Source of the DNA: Sindora glabra
Lineage: Eukaryota > Streptophyta > Magnoliopsida > Fabales > Fabaceae
Length of the DNA: 64,000 nucleotides
Assembly: GCA_020226215.1 (NCBI GenBank)
Contig: CM035233.1
Span: 17,689,701 to 17,753,700, forward strand
Direction of reading: 5' to 3'
The notes beneath the pieces are model-generated. The model was not told the DNA's origin, made no database searches, and worked only from the letters and a program-made list of their open reading frames with translations. Each line of letters starts with the position of its first letter. The first letter of the stretch is position 1. Of this stretch, positions 37,365 through 49,628 are shown piece after piece. The translations under genes were made by a program, and so were the position numbers.

Positions 37365-38475
37365 TTGGAGTTGGATTTGAGATACTGTTCACGCGCACTG
37401 TTCACCATCACTGTTTCATCTGATACTGTTCACCACACGATACTGTTCATGATTTTCTGCTTGCGGTACTGTTATCCAAATTTAGATTTTTGCAACATTG
37501 TTCACGCTGTCACTATTCACACAGCTAGGATTTCATCATTTCTTGGTACGATCTTTCCTTAATCTTGTTGCATCACTTATTTTATTGCTGGATTCCTGTT
37601 TCTTAATGAGTAGAATGGCTAAATTCATAATCAATTTTTAAGTTTCTGCAATTGTGTTCTTTGTGTTCATCAATTATTCATCATATGTTCTTGATTTGAA
37701 TCTGTCCAATCTTCTAAAATTACGTTAGTTTGGTGTTTGGTGTTAAATAATAGCTTGATTTGAAGGGAATTGTGAATATAATCAATTATAATTTCTTGTT
37801 TACTGTTTCTTTCTAAAATTCTAGTTCAATTGGATTGAATTTTATTTGTTGTCTCAAACATAAAAATTCTCATATTCTGTTTGTTATTGCAAGTCATCTT
37901 TAGTGGCTAATTGAAAATTATGTGATTCAATATGAAAAAGGGTAAAATAATTGTGCAAAAAAAATCTACTGCAAAAAAAAATTCTATAGCAAAAAAAAAT
38001 TCCCCAGCACACAAAAGTGATTCTTGAATGCCACTTTCTTGCAATTTTCAGCTTGTTTTTGCTTAATTTTTGATTTATTCCATACCAAAAATTTTTAGGA
38101 ACATCTTAGCTATGATTTAACATTACATAATCTTCTCTAATTTCTCCATTCTTGTCTTGTTTGCATTCTGTTTTCCTTGGTGTGCTTATTTCTTATTTAG
38201 TTTTTCTTGATTGTCTTTGTTGGCTTCCTTAGTTTTATCTTAGAGTTTTCTTTTGTTAACTTCACTTGTGTTTTGCTAATTGATTGTCACTTGATTGTGT
38301 GGATTGGAGGTTGACTTCCTTAAGAACTCTTGAGAACACTTGAGGGGAAAAAGGCAAGAGAAAAATCCTTACACAAAAGCCAATTTTAAGTGAAACACGA
38401 GTGAACATCTTTTAAGTGAAACACTTAGCAAGTGGAGAGGATCTTTTATTACATTAACATTTCTATTTTGTAGAC

Positions 38476-41400
38476 ATGTCTCATGAAGGTGGATCAAGTA
38501 GTGAAAGCACTCCTCCCTCACCTAAGTCCTTGGCTGTTAGAAAATAAATTGAAGGACTTGCACAAAGATTTGAAAGAATGTTTTAGAGGAAGAATGAAAT
38601 CATAAGAAGTATTTAAAAAACCATGGCAAATAATGTAAGAAGGTAAGCACGTGACCATTCTCCATAGGCCCATGAAGATTCTAGTAGTTTTTCTAGAGAT
38701 GATGAAGAGAGGAGATATGATAGGAGGAGAGATAAGAGATATGATAGGAGGAATGATGAAGAGAAGAGGTATGATAGAATGAGAGATAGGAGAGATGATA
38801 GAGAGAGGAGGAATGATAGGAGGAGGAGAGAAGGAGATGGAAGAGTGAGAGAAAATGAAAGGATTGGTGGAGTTAAAATAAAGATTCCTAGTTTTTATGG
38901 AAGGAATGATGTTGAAGCATACTTAGAGTGAGAGTTGAAGATAGAGCAAGTATTCTCATGCCATGACTATTGTAAAAAAAAGAAAGTGAAGGTAGCTTCC
39001 CTAGAGTTCCATAACTATGCCTTGGTATGGTGGGATCAAATTCAAAAGGAACGAAGGAGATATGATGAGGAACCCGTAGTCACATAGAATGAAATGAAGA
39101 ACTTAATGCGCAAGAGATTTGTTCCTACATACTACAATAGGGAGCTTCATACAAAGCTTCAAGGTTTGAGGTAAGGTGGGAGAAGTGTTGATGACTATTA
39201 CAAAGAAATGGAAGTTGCAATGATGAGAGCTAATATAGTTGAAGAAAGAGAAGCAACAATGGCCCGTTTCTTGAATGGGTTGAACCATGATATCCGTGAC
39301 ATAGTGGAACTCCATCCCTATCTAGAACTTGAAGATTTAGTTCACCAAGCTATCAAAGTAGAAGCACAACTCAAAAGAAAGGGGACTTTGAAGAGAGGCA
39401 CCTTTTCCTAGAACTCAAAAGGATGGAAGGAAGGAGTGAAGAAAGAAGGAACTTCAACTAAGGATGTAACTGTCCAAGGTGGTAAATCCTCATCTAAAAT
39501 TTCTTTTAATTCTACTAATGCTTTTGCTTCTTCTACTTCTCGACATAAGGAAATCAAATGCTTCGAATGCCTTGGAAAAGGTCACATTGCATCCCAATGT
39601 CCGAACAAGAAGACCATGATTTTGAAAAAGAATGGTGAGATCTCAAGTGAGAGTTCATCTATATCATCACATGCTACAAGTGAAGAAGATAGTGAGTGTG
39701 AGGCTTTTTGTCATAAGGGAGATTTACTTATGGTGAGGTGTCTCTTGGGTAGTTTGGCCAAGGAGGATAACATTACACAAAGAGAAAATATCTTTCATTC
39801 AAGATGCTTGGTACTTGGGAAGGTTTGTTCTCTTATTGTTGATGGTGGTAGTTGTCCCAATGTGGCTAGTGTTAGACTCATTGAGAAATTATGTCTTACT
39901 ACTACTCCTCATCCCAAGCCCTATAAGCTACAATGGTTGAGTGATGAAGGGGAGTTGGTTGTTGATAGGCAAGTTTTGATTACTTTTTCTATTGGCAAGT
40001 ATAAGGATGAAGTCTTATGTGATGTAGTGCCTATGGAACCAAGTCATATCCTCTTGGGAAGACCATGGTAGTTTAACAAGAAAGTTATTCATGATGGTCA
40101 TTCCAACAAGTTCACATTTGTACATAAAGGATGCAAAATCACTTTAGTACCCCACGACTCCTAGGCAAGTTTGTGAGGATCAAACAATTATGAGGTTGAA
40201 AAGAGAGCAAGAGAGAAAAGATGATAGAAAAATTGAAAAGAAAAGGAGTGAGTTTGAGGGCAAACTTAAAAAGAAAGGGGAAAAAGTAAGGACACTTGCA
40301 AGTGAGAAAGAAGAGAGTGAAAAGAAAAGTGAAGAGAAAAGTGAGTGTGAAAGGAGAGAAAATTTGTTTATGAGAGAAAAAAAAGTGAGGAAAGCTTTGT
40401 TAGCCTCTCGGCCTATGTATTTACTTTTGTGCAAAGAAAGTCCTCATGATGAATTGATTGATCATTTTGCTAACAATGCTTTGCCTAGTGGTGTTCCTTC
40501 TCTTTTGCAGGAATTTAGAGATGTTTTACCCAAGGAAGTGCCTCATGGTCTACCTCCAATTAGAGGGATGGAACATCAAATTAACTTAATTCCAGGAGCA
40601 ACATTGCCTAACTGGCCTACATATAAAAGCAATCCTCAAGAAACTCAAGAGATCCAGAAACAAGTAGAAGGATTGCTAGATAAAGGATGGGTGAAGGAAA
40701 GCTTAAGCCCTTGTGCTGTACCAGTCATCCTAGTACCCAAGAAAGATGGAAGCTGGAGGATGTGCACTGATTGTCGTGCTATCAACAACATCACTATAAA
40801 GTATAGACACCCCATACCCCGTTTGGATGATTTACTTGATGAATTGTTTGGTGCTTGTTACTTTTCTAAGATTGATCTTAAGAGTGGATATCATGAAATA
40901 AGAATAGGGGAGGGGGATGAATGGAAAATAGCCTTTAAGACTAAATATGGATTGTATGAATGGTTGGTGATGCCATTTGGATTGACTAATGCACCTAGTA
41001 CCTTCAAGCGTTTAATGAATCATGTGCTTAGAAACTTCTTAGGCAAATTTGTTGTTGTTTACTTTGATAATATCTTAGTTTACAGCAAATCTTTTGATGA
41101 GCATGTATTACATTTGAGGTGTGTGTTAGAAGTCTTGAGGCATGAAAGGTTGTATGCAAATATTGAAAAATGTACATTTTGTAAAGATCATGTAGTTTTC
41201 TGGGCTTTGTGGTTAATTCCAAAAGTGTGCATGTGGATGAGGAAAAAGTTAAAGCCATAAAAGATTGGCCAACCCCTAGGACCGTGAGTGAAGTGAGGAG
41301 CTTTTATGGGTTAGCAAGCTTTTATAGGCGCTTTGTGAGAGATTTTAACACCATTGCTACATCTTTAAATGAAGTTGTCAAGAAAAATGTGGGTTTTAAA

Positions 41401-43353
41401 TGGGAAAAGGAACAACAAGAAGCCTTTGATACATTGAAGGACAAGCTTATGCATGCACGTATACTTGCACTTCCTAATTTTGTTAAATCATTTGAATTAA
41501 AGTGTGATGCATCTAATGTAGGGATACGGGCTGTTTTGATGCAAGAAGGGCATCCCATTGCTCACTTTAGTGAAAAGCTTAATAGAGCATGTTTGAAGTA
41601 TCCTACTTATGATAAAGAACTTTATGCTTTGATTAGGGCACTTCAAACATGGCAACATTATCTTTTACCTAAAGAGTTTGTGATCCATAGTGACCATGAA
41701 TCATTGAAATATTTCAAGGGTCAAGGGAAATTAAATAAAAGGCATGCTAAGTGGGTAGAGTTCCTAGAACAGTTTCCTTATGTTATTAAGCATAAGCAAG
41801 GTAAAATGAATGTAGTTGCTGATGCTTTATCTAGGCGTTATGCTTTGCTTTCTATGCTTGATGCAAAATTGCTTGGATTTGAACATGTAAAGGAATTTTA
41901 TATGCATGATGCTAATTTTGCTGGTTTATATGTGTTGTGTGAAAAGGGGGCTCATGATGGGTTTTATAAGCATGAGGGGTATTTGTTTAAGGGGAATAAA
42001 TTATGTGTGCCTAAATATTCAATTCGTGACTTGCTTGTAAAAGAAGCCCATGAGGGTGGTTTGATGAGACACTTTGGTGAACCTAAAACCTTAATAATTT
42101 TGCAAGAACACTTCTTTTAGTCTGGAATGAAACATAGTGTTTATCAATTCTACAAAAAGTGTATTGTGTGCAAGAGGGCTAAATCCAAGGTACAACCCCA
42201 TGGCCTTTATACTCCATTACCTGTTCCGGATTACCTTTGGATTGATGTTTCTATGGATTTCATTGTAGGTTTATCAAGGACAAAGAATGGTAAGGACTCC
42301 ATATTTGTGGTTATGGACCGTTTTTAAAAAATGGCTCATTTTGTTCCATGTAGGAAAGTAGATGATACTACACATGTTGCGAACTTGTACTTCAAGGAGA
42401 TTGTGAGGTTGCATGGCTTGCCAAGAAGTATAGTTTCGGATAGAGATTCTAAGTTTTTGAGTCACTTTTGGAGGACCCTATGGCAAAAGCTTGGAACCAA
42501 ACTTCTATTTTCTATCACATGTCACCCACAAACAGATGGACAAACAGAAGTAGTAAACCGTACCTTGACTACTCTTCTTAAGGCTATGGTAAGGAAAAAT
42601 CTCAAATCATGGGAAGAATGTTTACCTCACATTGAATTTGCATATAATAGGATATTTCATTTGACTACCATGCATTCACCATTTAAGGTTATTTATGGAT
42701 TTAATCCCCTCACCCCACTTGATTTGTTGCCACTTCCTAACATTTCATCTTTAGTGCATAAGGATGGTAATACCAAAGCTGAATTTGTTAAGAAGTTACA
42801 TGAAAAGGTGAAAGCTCAAATTGAAAAGAAAGTAGAGCAGCAAGCAAAATATGCCAACAAGGGAAGAAAGAAAGTGGTATTCTAACCTGGAGATTGGGTT
42901 TGGGTACATATGCACAAGGAAAGGTTTCCCATGAAAAGAAAGTCAAAGCTTCAACCAAGAGGAGATGAACCATTCCAAGTCTTAGAGAGAATTGGGGATA
43001 ATGCATACAAAGTGGACTTACCAGGTGAGTATGGTATAAGTGCTACTTTTAATGTTTCTGATTCATCTTTCTTTGATGTAGGTGATGAAGAGTCAAATTC
43101 GAGGGTGAATTCTTTTGAAGAAGGAGGGGTTGATGAGAATCTAAGAAGGTCTATGGAAGACAAAAGCTTGAAGGCATTGGAAGAGCTTCAAGGACCAATG
43201 ACAAGAGCAAAGGCAAAAAGGATTAATGAAGATCTAGAGAAGGTGGTTGCTGCCATATTTGAAAGAAGGCCTAATTTAGAGTTAGAAGAGTCCAAGATGC
43301 TCAATTGCGTGTATTTGGAAGACTTGAGCTCCAATGAATCCATTAGCATTTAG
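38476..43353 (+). pseudogene. gag-pol of gypsy copy A, broken
   Basis: The ATG at 38476 starts MSHEGGSSSESTPPSP; a TAA follows at 38545. Gag core is readable around 38870-39400 (ALVWWDQIQ; ARFLNGLNHDI). The zinc knuckle CFECLGKGHIASQC is near 39560. Protease has VDGG at 39838-39849. RT is at 40600-41200 with YFDN at 41060-41071 (family: YFDD). A one-base deletion near 41197 shifts the frame before RNase H (CDASNVG, 41505). The integrase zinc-binding part and core (42050-42880) include GLPRSIVSDRDSKF and HPQTDGQTEVVNR. The frame then runs into the 3' LTR, ending at 43353. Several TGG codons became TGA or TAG (for example near 38930, 39089 and 42118), as expected from methyl-cytosine decay. Confidence 0.9.
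43117..43130 (+). other. Polypurine tract of gypsy copy A
   Basis: The purine-rich GAAGAAGGAGGGGT lies directly before the 3' LTR start TGATGAG. The same bases encode the Glu-Glu-Gly-Gly of the integrase tail. Copy B has the equivalent tract at 44176-44190 on the minus strand. Confidence 0.85.
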
Positions 43354-43568
43354 TTAGTTTAGCATTTTTGTAATAAATGGGCCTTATGGACCGAGACTTA
43401 TTTTTAAATTTATTTTGGCATGAAGACTTGTTATTTTATTTGGGTCACTTAGATTTGGGCTTGTTAGTGTACAAGGCCCATTAGGGTTTGCTTATGGGGG
43501 CTGGTCATATATAAGCTCTTGTAAACAGAATTTTATTCAGTTTTGAATACAATTTGAGATTGAGAGCT
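43131..43568 (+). repeat. 3' LTR of gypsy copy A, first part
   Basis: LTR positions 1-438, ending at GAGCT (43564-43568) where copy B inserted. It encodes the last 73 residues of the pol frame (ending SNESISI, stop at 43351-43353). From 43131 to about 43526 it is almost identical to copy B's 3' LTR, yet clearly diverged from copy A's own 5' LTR. Confidence 0.9.
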
Positions 43569-44175
43569 TGATAAAATATAACAGATCTTGAATTGGATTT
43601 GAAACAATAAAAATGGAAAAAGATGGAGGATGGGCGCCACAATCACAAATTGATAAGTCGAAGAAAAGATTGCCACAAGAGGAGGTCTCTTGATAAGATC
43701 AAGGATAATTAGCTCACTCAAGAATCTAAGAGTCACAAGCTCTCAATGTCAAATTATATTCAAAACTGAATAAAAATATGTTTACAAGAGCTTATATATG
43801 ACCAGCCCCCATAAGCAAACCCTAATGGGCCTTGTACACTAACAAGCCCAAATCTAAGTGACCCAAATAAAATAACAAGTCTTCATGCCAAAATAAATTT
43901 AAAAATAAGTCTCGGTCCATAAGGCCCATTTATTACAAAAATGCTAAACTAACTAAATGCTAATGGATTCATTGGAGCTCAAGTCTTCCAAATACACGCA
44001 ATTGAGCATCTTGGACTCTTCTAACTCTAAATTAGGCCTTCTTTCAAATATGGCAGCAACCACCTTCTCTAGATCTTCATTAATCCTTTTTGCCTTTGCT
44101 CTTGTCATTGGTCCTTGAAGCTCTTCCAATGCCTTCAAGCTTTTGTCTTCCATAGACCTTCTTAGATTCTCATCA
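43569..44175 (-). repeat. 3' LTR of gypsy copy B (607 bp)
   Basis: On the minus strand it starts TGATGAGAATC (44175 downward) and ends with the slightly altered TTTTATCA at 43569. It contains a TATA box, CATATATAAGCTC, near 43790. Confidence 0.92.
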
Positions 44176-47100
44176 ACCCCTCCTTCTTCAAGAGAATTCA
44201 CCCTCGAATTTGACTCTTCATCACCTACATCAAAGAAAGATGAATCAGAAACATTAAAAGTAGCACTTATACCATACTCACCTGGTAAGTCCACTTTGTA
44301 TGCATTATCCCCAATTCTCTCTAAGACTTGGAATGGTTCATCTCCTCTTGGTTGAAGCTTTGACTTTCTTTTCATGGGAAACCTTTCCTTGTGCATATGT
44401 ACCCAAACCCAATCTCCAGGTTCAAATACCACTTTCTTTCTTCCCTTGTTGGCATATTTTGCTTGCTGCTTTACTTTCTTTTCAGTTTGAGCCTTCACCT
44501 TTTTATGCAACTTCTTAACAAATTTAGCTTTTGCATTACCATCCTTATGCACTAAAGATGAAATGTTAGGTAGTGGCAGCAAATCAAGTGGGGTGAGGGG
44601 ATTAAATCCATAAACAACCTCAAATAGTGAATGCATGGTAGTTGAATGAAATATCCTATTATATGCAAATTCAATGTGAGGCAAGTATTCTTCCTATGAT
44701 TTGAGTTTCTTTCTTACCATAGCCCTAAGAAGAGTAGTTAAGGTACGGTTTACTACCTCTGTTTGTCCATCTGTTTGTGGGTGACATGTGGTAGAAAATA
44801 GAAGTTTGGTTCCAAGCTTTTGCCATAGGGTCCTCTAGAAGTGACTCAAAAACTTAGAATCTCTATCCGAAACTATACTTCTTGGTAAGCCATACAACCT
44901 CACAATCTCTTTAAAGTACAAGTCCGCAACATGTGTAGCATCATCTACTTTCCTACATGGAACAAAATGAGCCATTTTTTAGAAGCGGTCCATAACCACA
45001 AATATGAAGTCCTTACCATTCTTTGTCCTTAGCAAACCTACAATGAAATCCATAGAAACATCAGTCCAAGGGTAATCCGGAATAGGTAATGGAGTATAAA
45101 GGTCATGGGGTTGTACCTTGGATTTAGCCCTCTTGCACACAATACACTTTTTGCAGAATTAATAAACACTATGTTTCATTCCAGGCCAAAAGAAGTGTTC
45201 TTGTAAAATTATTAAGGTTTTAGGTTTACCAAAGTGCCCCATCAAACCACCCTCATGGGCTTCTTTTACAAGCAAGTCACGAATTGAGTATTTAGGAACA
45301 CATAATTTATTCCCCTTAAACAGATACCCCTCATGCTTATAAAACCCATCATGAGCCCCCTTTTCACATAACACATATAAACCAACAAAATCAGCATCAT
45401 GCACATAAAGTTCCTTTACATGTTCAAATCCAAGCAATTTTGCATTAAGCATAGAGAGCAAAGCATAACGCCTAGATAAAGCATCGGCCACTACATTCAT
45501 TTTACCTTGCTTATGCTTAATAACATAAGGAAACTGTTCTAGGAACTCTACCCACTTAGCATGCCTTTTATGTAATTTCCCTTAACCCTTGAGATATTTC
45601 AATGATTTATGGTCACTATGGATCACAAACTCTTTAGGTAAAAGATAATGTTGCCATGTTTGAAGCGCCCTAATCAAAACATAAAGTTCTTTATCATAAA
45701 TAGGATACTTCAAACATGCTCCATTGAGTTTTTCACTAAAGTAAGCAATAGGATGCCCTTCTTGCATCAAAACAGCCCCTATCCCTACATTAGATGCATC
45801 ACACTCTAATTCAAATGATTTAGCAAAATTAGGAAGTGCAAGTATGGGTGCATGCATAAGCTTATCCTTCAATGTATCAAAGGCTTCCTGTTGTTCCTTT
45901 TCCCATTAAAAACCCACATTTTTCTTGACAACTTCATTTAAAGGTGCAGCAATAGTGCTAAAATCTCTCACAAAGCGCCTATAAAAGCTTGCTAACCCAT
46001 GGAAGCTCCTCACTTCACTTACGGTCCTAGGGGTTAGCCAATCTTTTATGGCTTTAACTTTTTCCTCATCCACATGCACACCTTTAGAATTAACCACAGA
46101 GCCCAGAAAAACTACATGATCTTTACAAAATGTACATTTCTTAATATTTGCATACAACTTTTCATGCCTCAAGACTTCCAACACACACCTCAAATGTAAC
46201 ACATGCTCATCAAAAGATTTTCTGTAAACTAAGATATCATCAAAGTAAACAACAATAAATTTTCCTAAGAAGTTTCTAAGCATATGATTCATTAAATGCA
46301 TGACGGTATTAGGTGCATTAGTCAATCCAAATGGCATCGCTAACCATTCATACAATCCATATTTAGTCTTAAAGGCTGTTTTCCATTCATCCCCCTCCCT
46401 TATTCTTATTTGGTGATATCCACTCTTAAGATCAATCTTAGAAAAGTAACAAGCACCAAACAATTCATCAAGTAAATCATCCAAATGGGGTATGGGGTGT
46501 TTATACTTTACAGTGATGTTGTTGATAGCACGACAATCAGTGTACATCCTCTAGCTTCCATCTTTCTTAGGTACTAGGATGACTAGTACAACACAAGGGC
46601 TTAAGCTTTCCTTCACCCATTCTTTATCTAGCAATCCTTTTACTTGTTTCTGGATCTCTTGAGTTTCTTGAGGATTGCTTCTATATGCAGGCCGGTTGGG
46701 CTATGTTGCTCCCGAAATCAAGTCAATTTGATGTTCTATCCCTCTAATTGGAGGTAGACCATGAGGCACTTCCTTAGGAAAAACATCTCCAAATTCCTGC
46801 AAAAGAGAAGAAACACCACTAGGCAAAGTATTGTTAGTAAAATGATCAATCAATTCATCATGAGGACTTTCTTTGCACAAAAGTAGATACATAGGCCGAG
46901 AGGCCAACAAAGCTTTCCTCACTTCTTTTTCTCTCGCAAACAAATTTTCTCTCCTTTCACACTCACTTTTCTCTTCACTCTCTTCTTTCTCACTTGCAAG
47001 TGTCCTCACTTTTCCTATTTCTTTTTAAGTTTGCCCTCAAACTCACTCTTTTTCTTTTCAATTTTTCTCTTATCTTTTCTCTCTTGCTCTCTTTTCAACC

Positions 47101-48496
47101 TCATAATTGTTTGATCCTCACAAACTTGCCTAGGAGTCATGGGTACTAAAGTGATTTTGCATCCTTTATGTACAAATGTGAACTTGTTGGAATGACCATC
47201 ATGAATAGCTTTCTTGTCAAACTACCATGGTCTTCCCAAAAGGATATGACTTGCTTCCATAGGCACTACATCACACAAGACTTCATCCTTATACTTGCCA
47301 ATAGAAAAAGTAATCAAAACATGCTTATCAACAATCAAGTCCCCTTCATCACTCAACCATTGTAGCTTATAGGACTTGAGATGAGGAGTAGTAGTAAGAT
47401 ACAATTTCTCAACAAGCCTAACACTAGCCACATTGGTACAACTACCACCATCAACAATAAGAGAACAAACCTTCCCAAGTACCAAGCATCTTGAATGGAA
47501 GATATTTTCTCTTTGTATAGTGTCATCCTCCTTGGCTAAACTACCCAAGAGATGCCTCACCATAAGTAAATCTCCCTCATGACAAAAAGCCTTACACTCA
47601 CTATCTTCTTCACTTGTAGCATGTGATGATAGAGATGAACTTTCACTTGAGATCTCACCATTCTCTTTCAAAATCATGGTCTTCTTATTCGGACATTGGG
47701 ATGCAATGTGACCTTTTCCAAGGCATTTGAAGCATTTGATTTCCCTATACCGAGAAGTAGAAGAAGCAGAAGCATTAGTAGAATTAAAAGAAGTTTTAGA
47801 TGAGGATTTACCACCTTGGATAGCCACATTCTTAGTTGAAGTTCCTTCCTTCTTCACTCCTTCCTTCCATCCTTTTGAGTTGTAGAAAGAGGTGTTTTTC
47901 TTCAAAGTCCCCTTTCTTTTGAGTTGTGCTTCTACTTTGATAGCTTGGTGAACCAAATTTTCAAGTTCTACATAGGGATGGAGTTCCACTATGTCACAAA
48001 TATCATGATTTAACCCATTCAAGAAACGAGCCATTATTGCTTCTCTTTCTTCAACTACATTGGCTCTTATCATTGCAACTTCCATTTCTTTGTAATAGTC
48101 ATCAACACTTCTCTCACCTTGCCTCAAACCTTGAAGCTTTGTATGAAGCTCCCTATTGTAGTATGTAGGAACAAATCTCTTGCGCATTAGGTTCTTCATT
48201 TCATTCCATGTGACTACGGGTTCCTCATCATATCTCCTATCTCTCCTCCTATCATATCTCCTCTCTTCATCATCTCTAGGAGAACTACTAGAATCTTCAT
48301 GAGCATGTGGAGAATAGTCACGTGCTTGCCTTCTTGCATTATTTGCCATGGTTTCTTGAATATTTCTTATGGTTTCATTCTGCCTCTCAAACATTCTTTC
48401 AAATCTTTGTGCAAGTCCTTCAATTTATTTTCTAACAGCCAAGGACTTAGGTGAGGGAGGAGTGCTTTCACCATTTGGTCCACCTTCATGAGACAT
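43953..48496 (-). pseudogene. gag-pol of gypsy copy B, broken
   Basis: The ATG at 48496 is followed by a TAA at 48425-48427, as in copy A. A long open stretch at 48394-47222 covers gag (missing 107 codons at the 48227-48236 junction), the zinc knuckle CFKCLGKGHIASQC and the protease region (VDGG). It stops after LLGRPW as copy A does. RT lies at 46720-45906 (YFDD intact), RNase H at 45872-45480, and the integrase domains at 45480-44280. The pol tail enters the 3' LTR and stops at 43953. Private stops include TAG for Trp near 46552 and 44698, and TAA near 45584. Confidence 0.9.
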
Positions 48497-49609
48497 GTTT
48501 ACAAAACAGAAATATTAATGTAATAAAAGGTCATCTCCACTCGCTAAGTGTTTCACTCAAAAGATGTTCACTCGTATTTCACTCAAAATTGGCTTTTGTG
48601 TAAGGATTTCCCTTTTGCCTTTTTCCTCTTAAGTGTTCTCAAGAGTTCTTAAGGAAGTTAACCTCTAATCCACACAATCAACCACAACCAAGTGATAATC
48701 AATCAGTAAGACACAAGTGAAGCCAATAAAGACAATCAAGAAAAATGAAACAAGAAATAAGCACACTAAGGAAAACAGAATGCAAACAAGACAAGAAAGT
48801 AAACAGAAAGCAAAATTAGATAAGAATGCAAAGAAGACAAGAATGGAGAAATTAGACAAGACTATGTAATGTTAAATAATAGTTAAGTTGTTCCCAAAAA
48901 TTTTTGGCATGGAATAAATCAAAAACTAAGCAAAAGCAGGCTGAAAATTGCAAGAAAGTGGCATTCAAGAAGCACTTTTGTGTGCTGCAAATTTTTTTTT
49001 GCCTTTTTTTTTCATTTTTTTTGCTGCAGATTTTTCTTTTTTTTCTTCTTTTTTTTTTGCACAATAGTTGTACCCCTTTTCAAATTGAATCACACAATTT
49101 TGAATTAGCCATTACTGATGAACTTACAAGAATAAGCAAAAATATGGAATGTTCATTTTTGAAACAACAAAAATTCAATCCAATTGAACTAGAAATTTGG
49201 AAAGAAGCAGTAAACAATGAATTAGAATTGATTGTATTCACAATTCCCTTCAAATTAAGCTATTATTTAACATTAAACACCAAACTAACAGAATTTTAGA
49301 AGATTGGATAGATTCAAATCAAGAACATGTGAAGAACACGAAGAACACGAAGAATGCAAGTGCAGAAAACTAATAATTATTTATGAATTTAGCAATTCTA
49401 ATTACCAAGAAATAAGAATCCAACAATAAAACAATTGTTACAATAAGATTTAGGAAAGATTGTACCAAAAAATGATGAAACCCTAACTGTGTGAATAGTA
49501 ATGTCGTGAATAGTATGGACACGTGAACAATATCAAATTGCAGAAAACAAAAATGATGAATAGTGCGCGAACAGTATCAATAAACAGTACCCTCAAAATC
49601 CAATTCCAA

Positions 49610-49626
49610 CCAAAGCTCTGATACCA
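49610..49626 (-). other. Primer-binding site of gypsy copy B
   Basis: TGGTATCAGAGCTTTGG on the minus strand lies two bases from the 5' LTR end. It complements initiator methionine tRNA. Confidence 0.88.
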
Positions 49627-49628
49627 AT

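Noticed and set aside
40180..40434. Minus-strand Ser/Phe/Leu-rich frame
   Set aside because: It is the complement of the Lys/Glu-rich linker of the gypsy pol frame, so low complexity explains it.
43564..43740. Assembly artefact as the explanation for the inverted gypsy copies
   Set aside because: Distinct, correct 5-bp target duplications at both the inner and outer ends, and copy-specific mutations along the arms, argue for real nested insertion. Long reads would settle it.
44143..44518. Plus-strand frames of 70-72 codons within copy B, and their mirrors in copy A at 42788-43163
   Set aside because: They are antisense shadows of the gag-pol tail, present in mirror image because the two elements are inverted copies.
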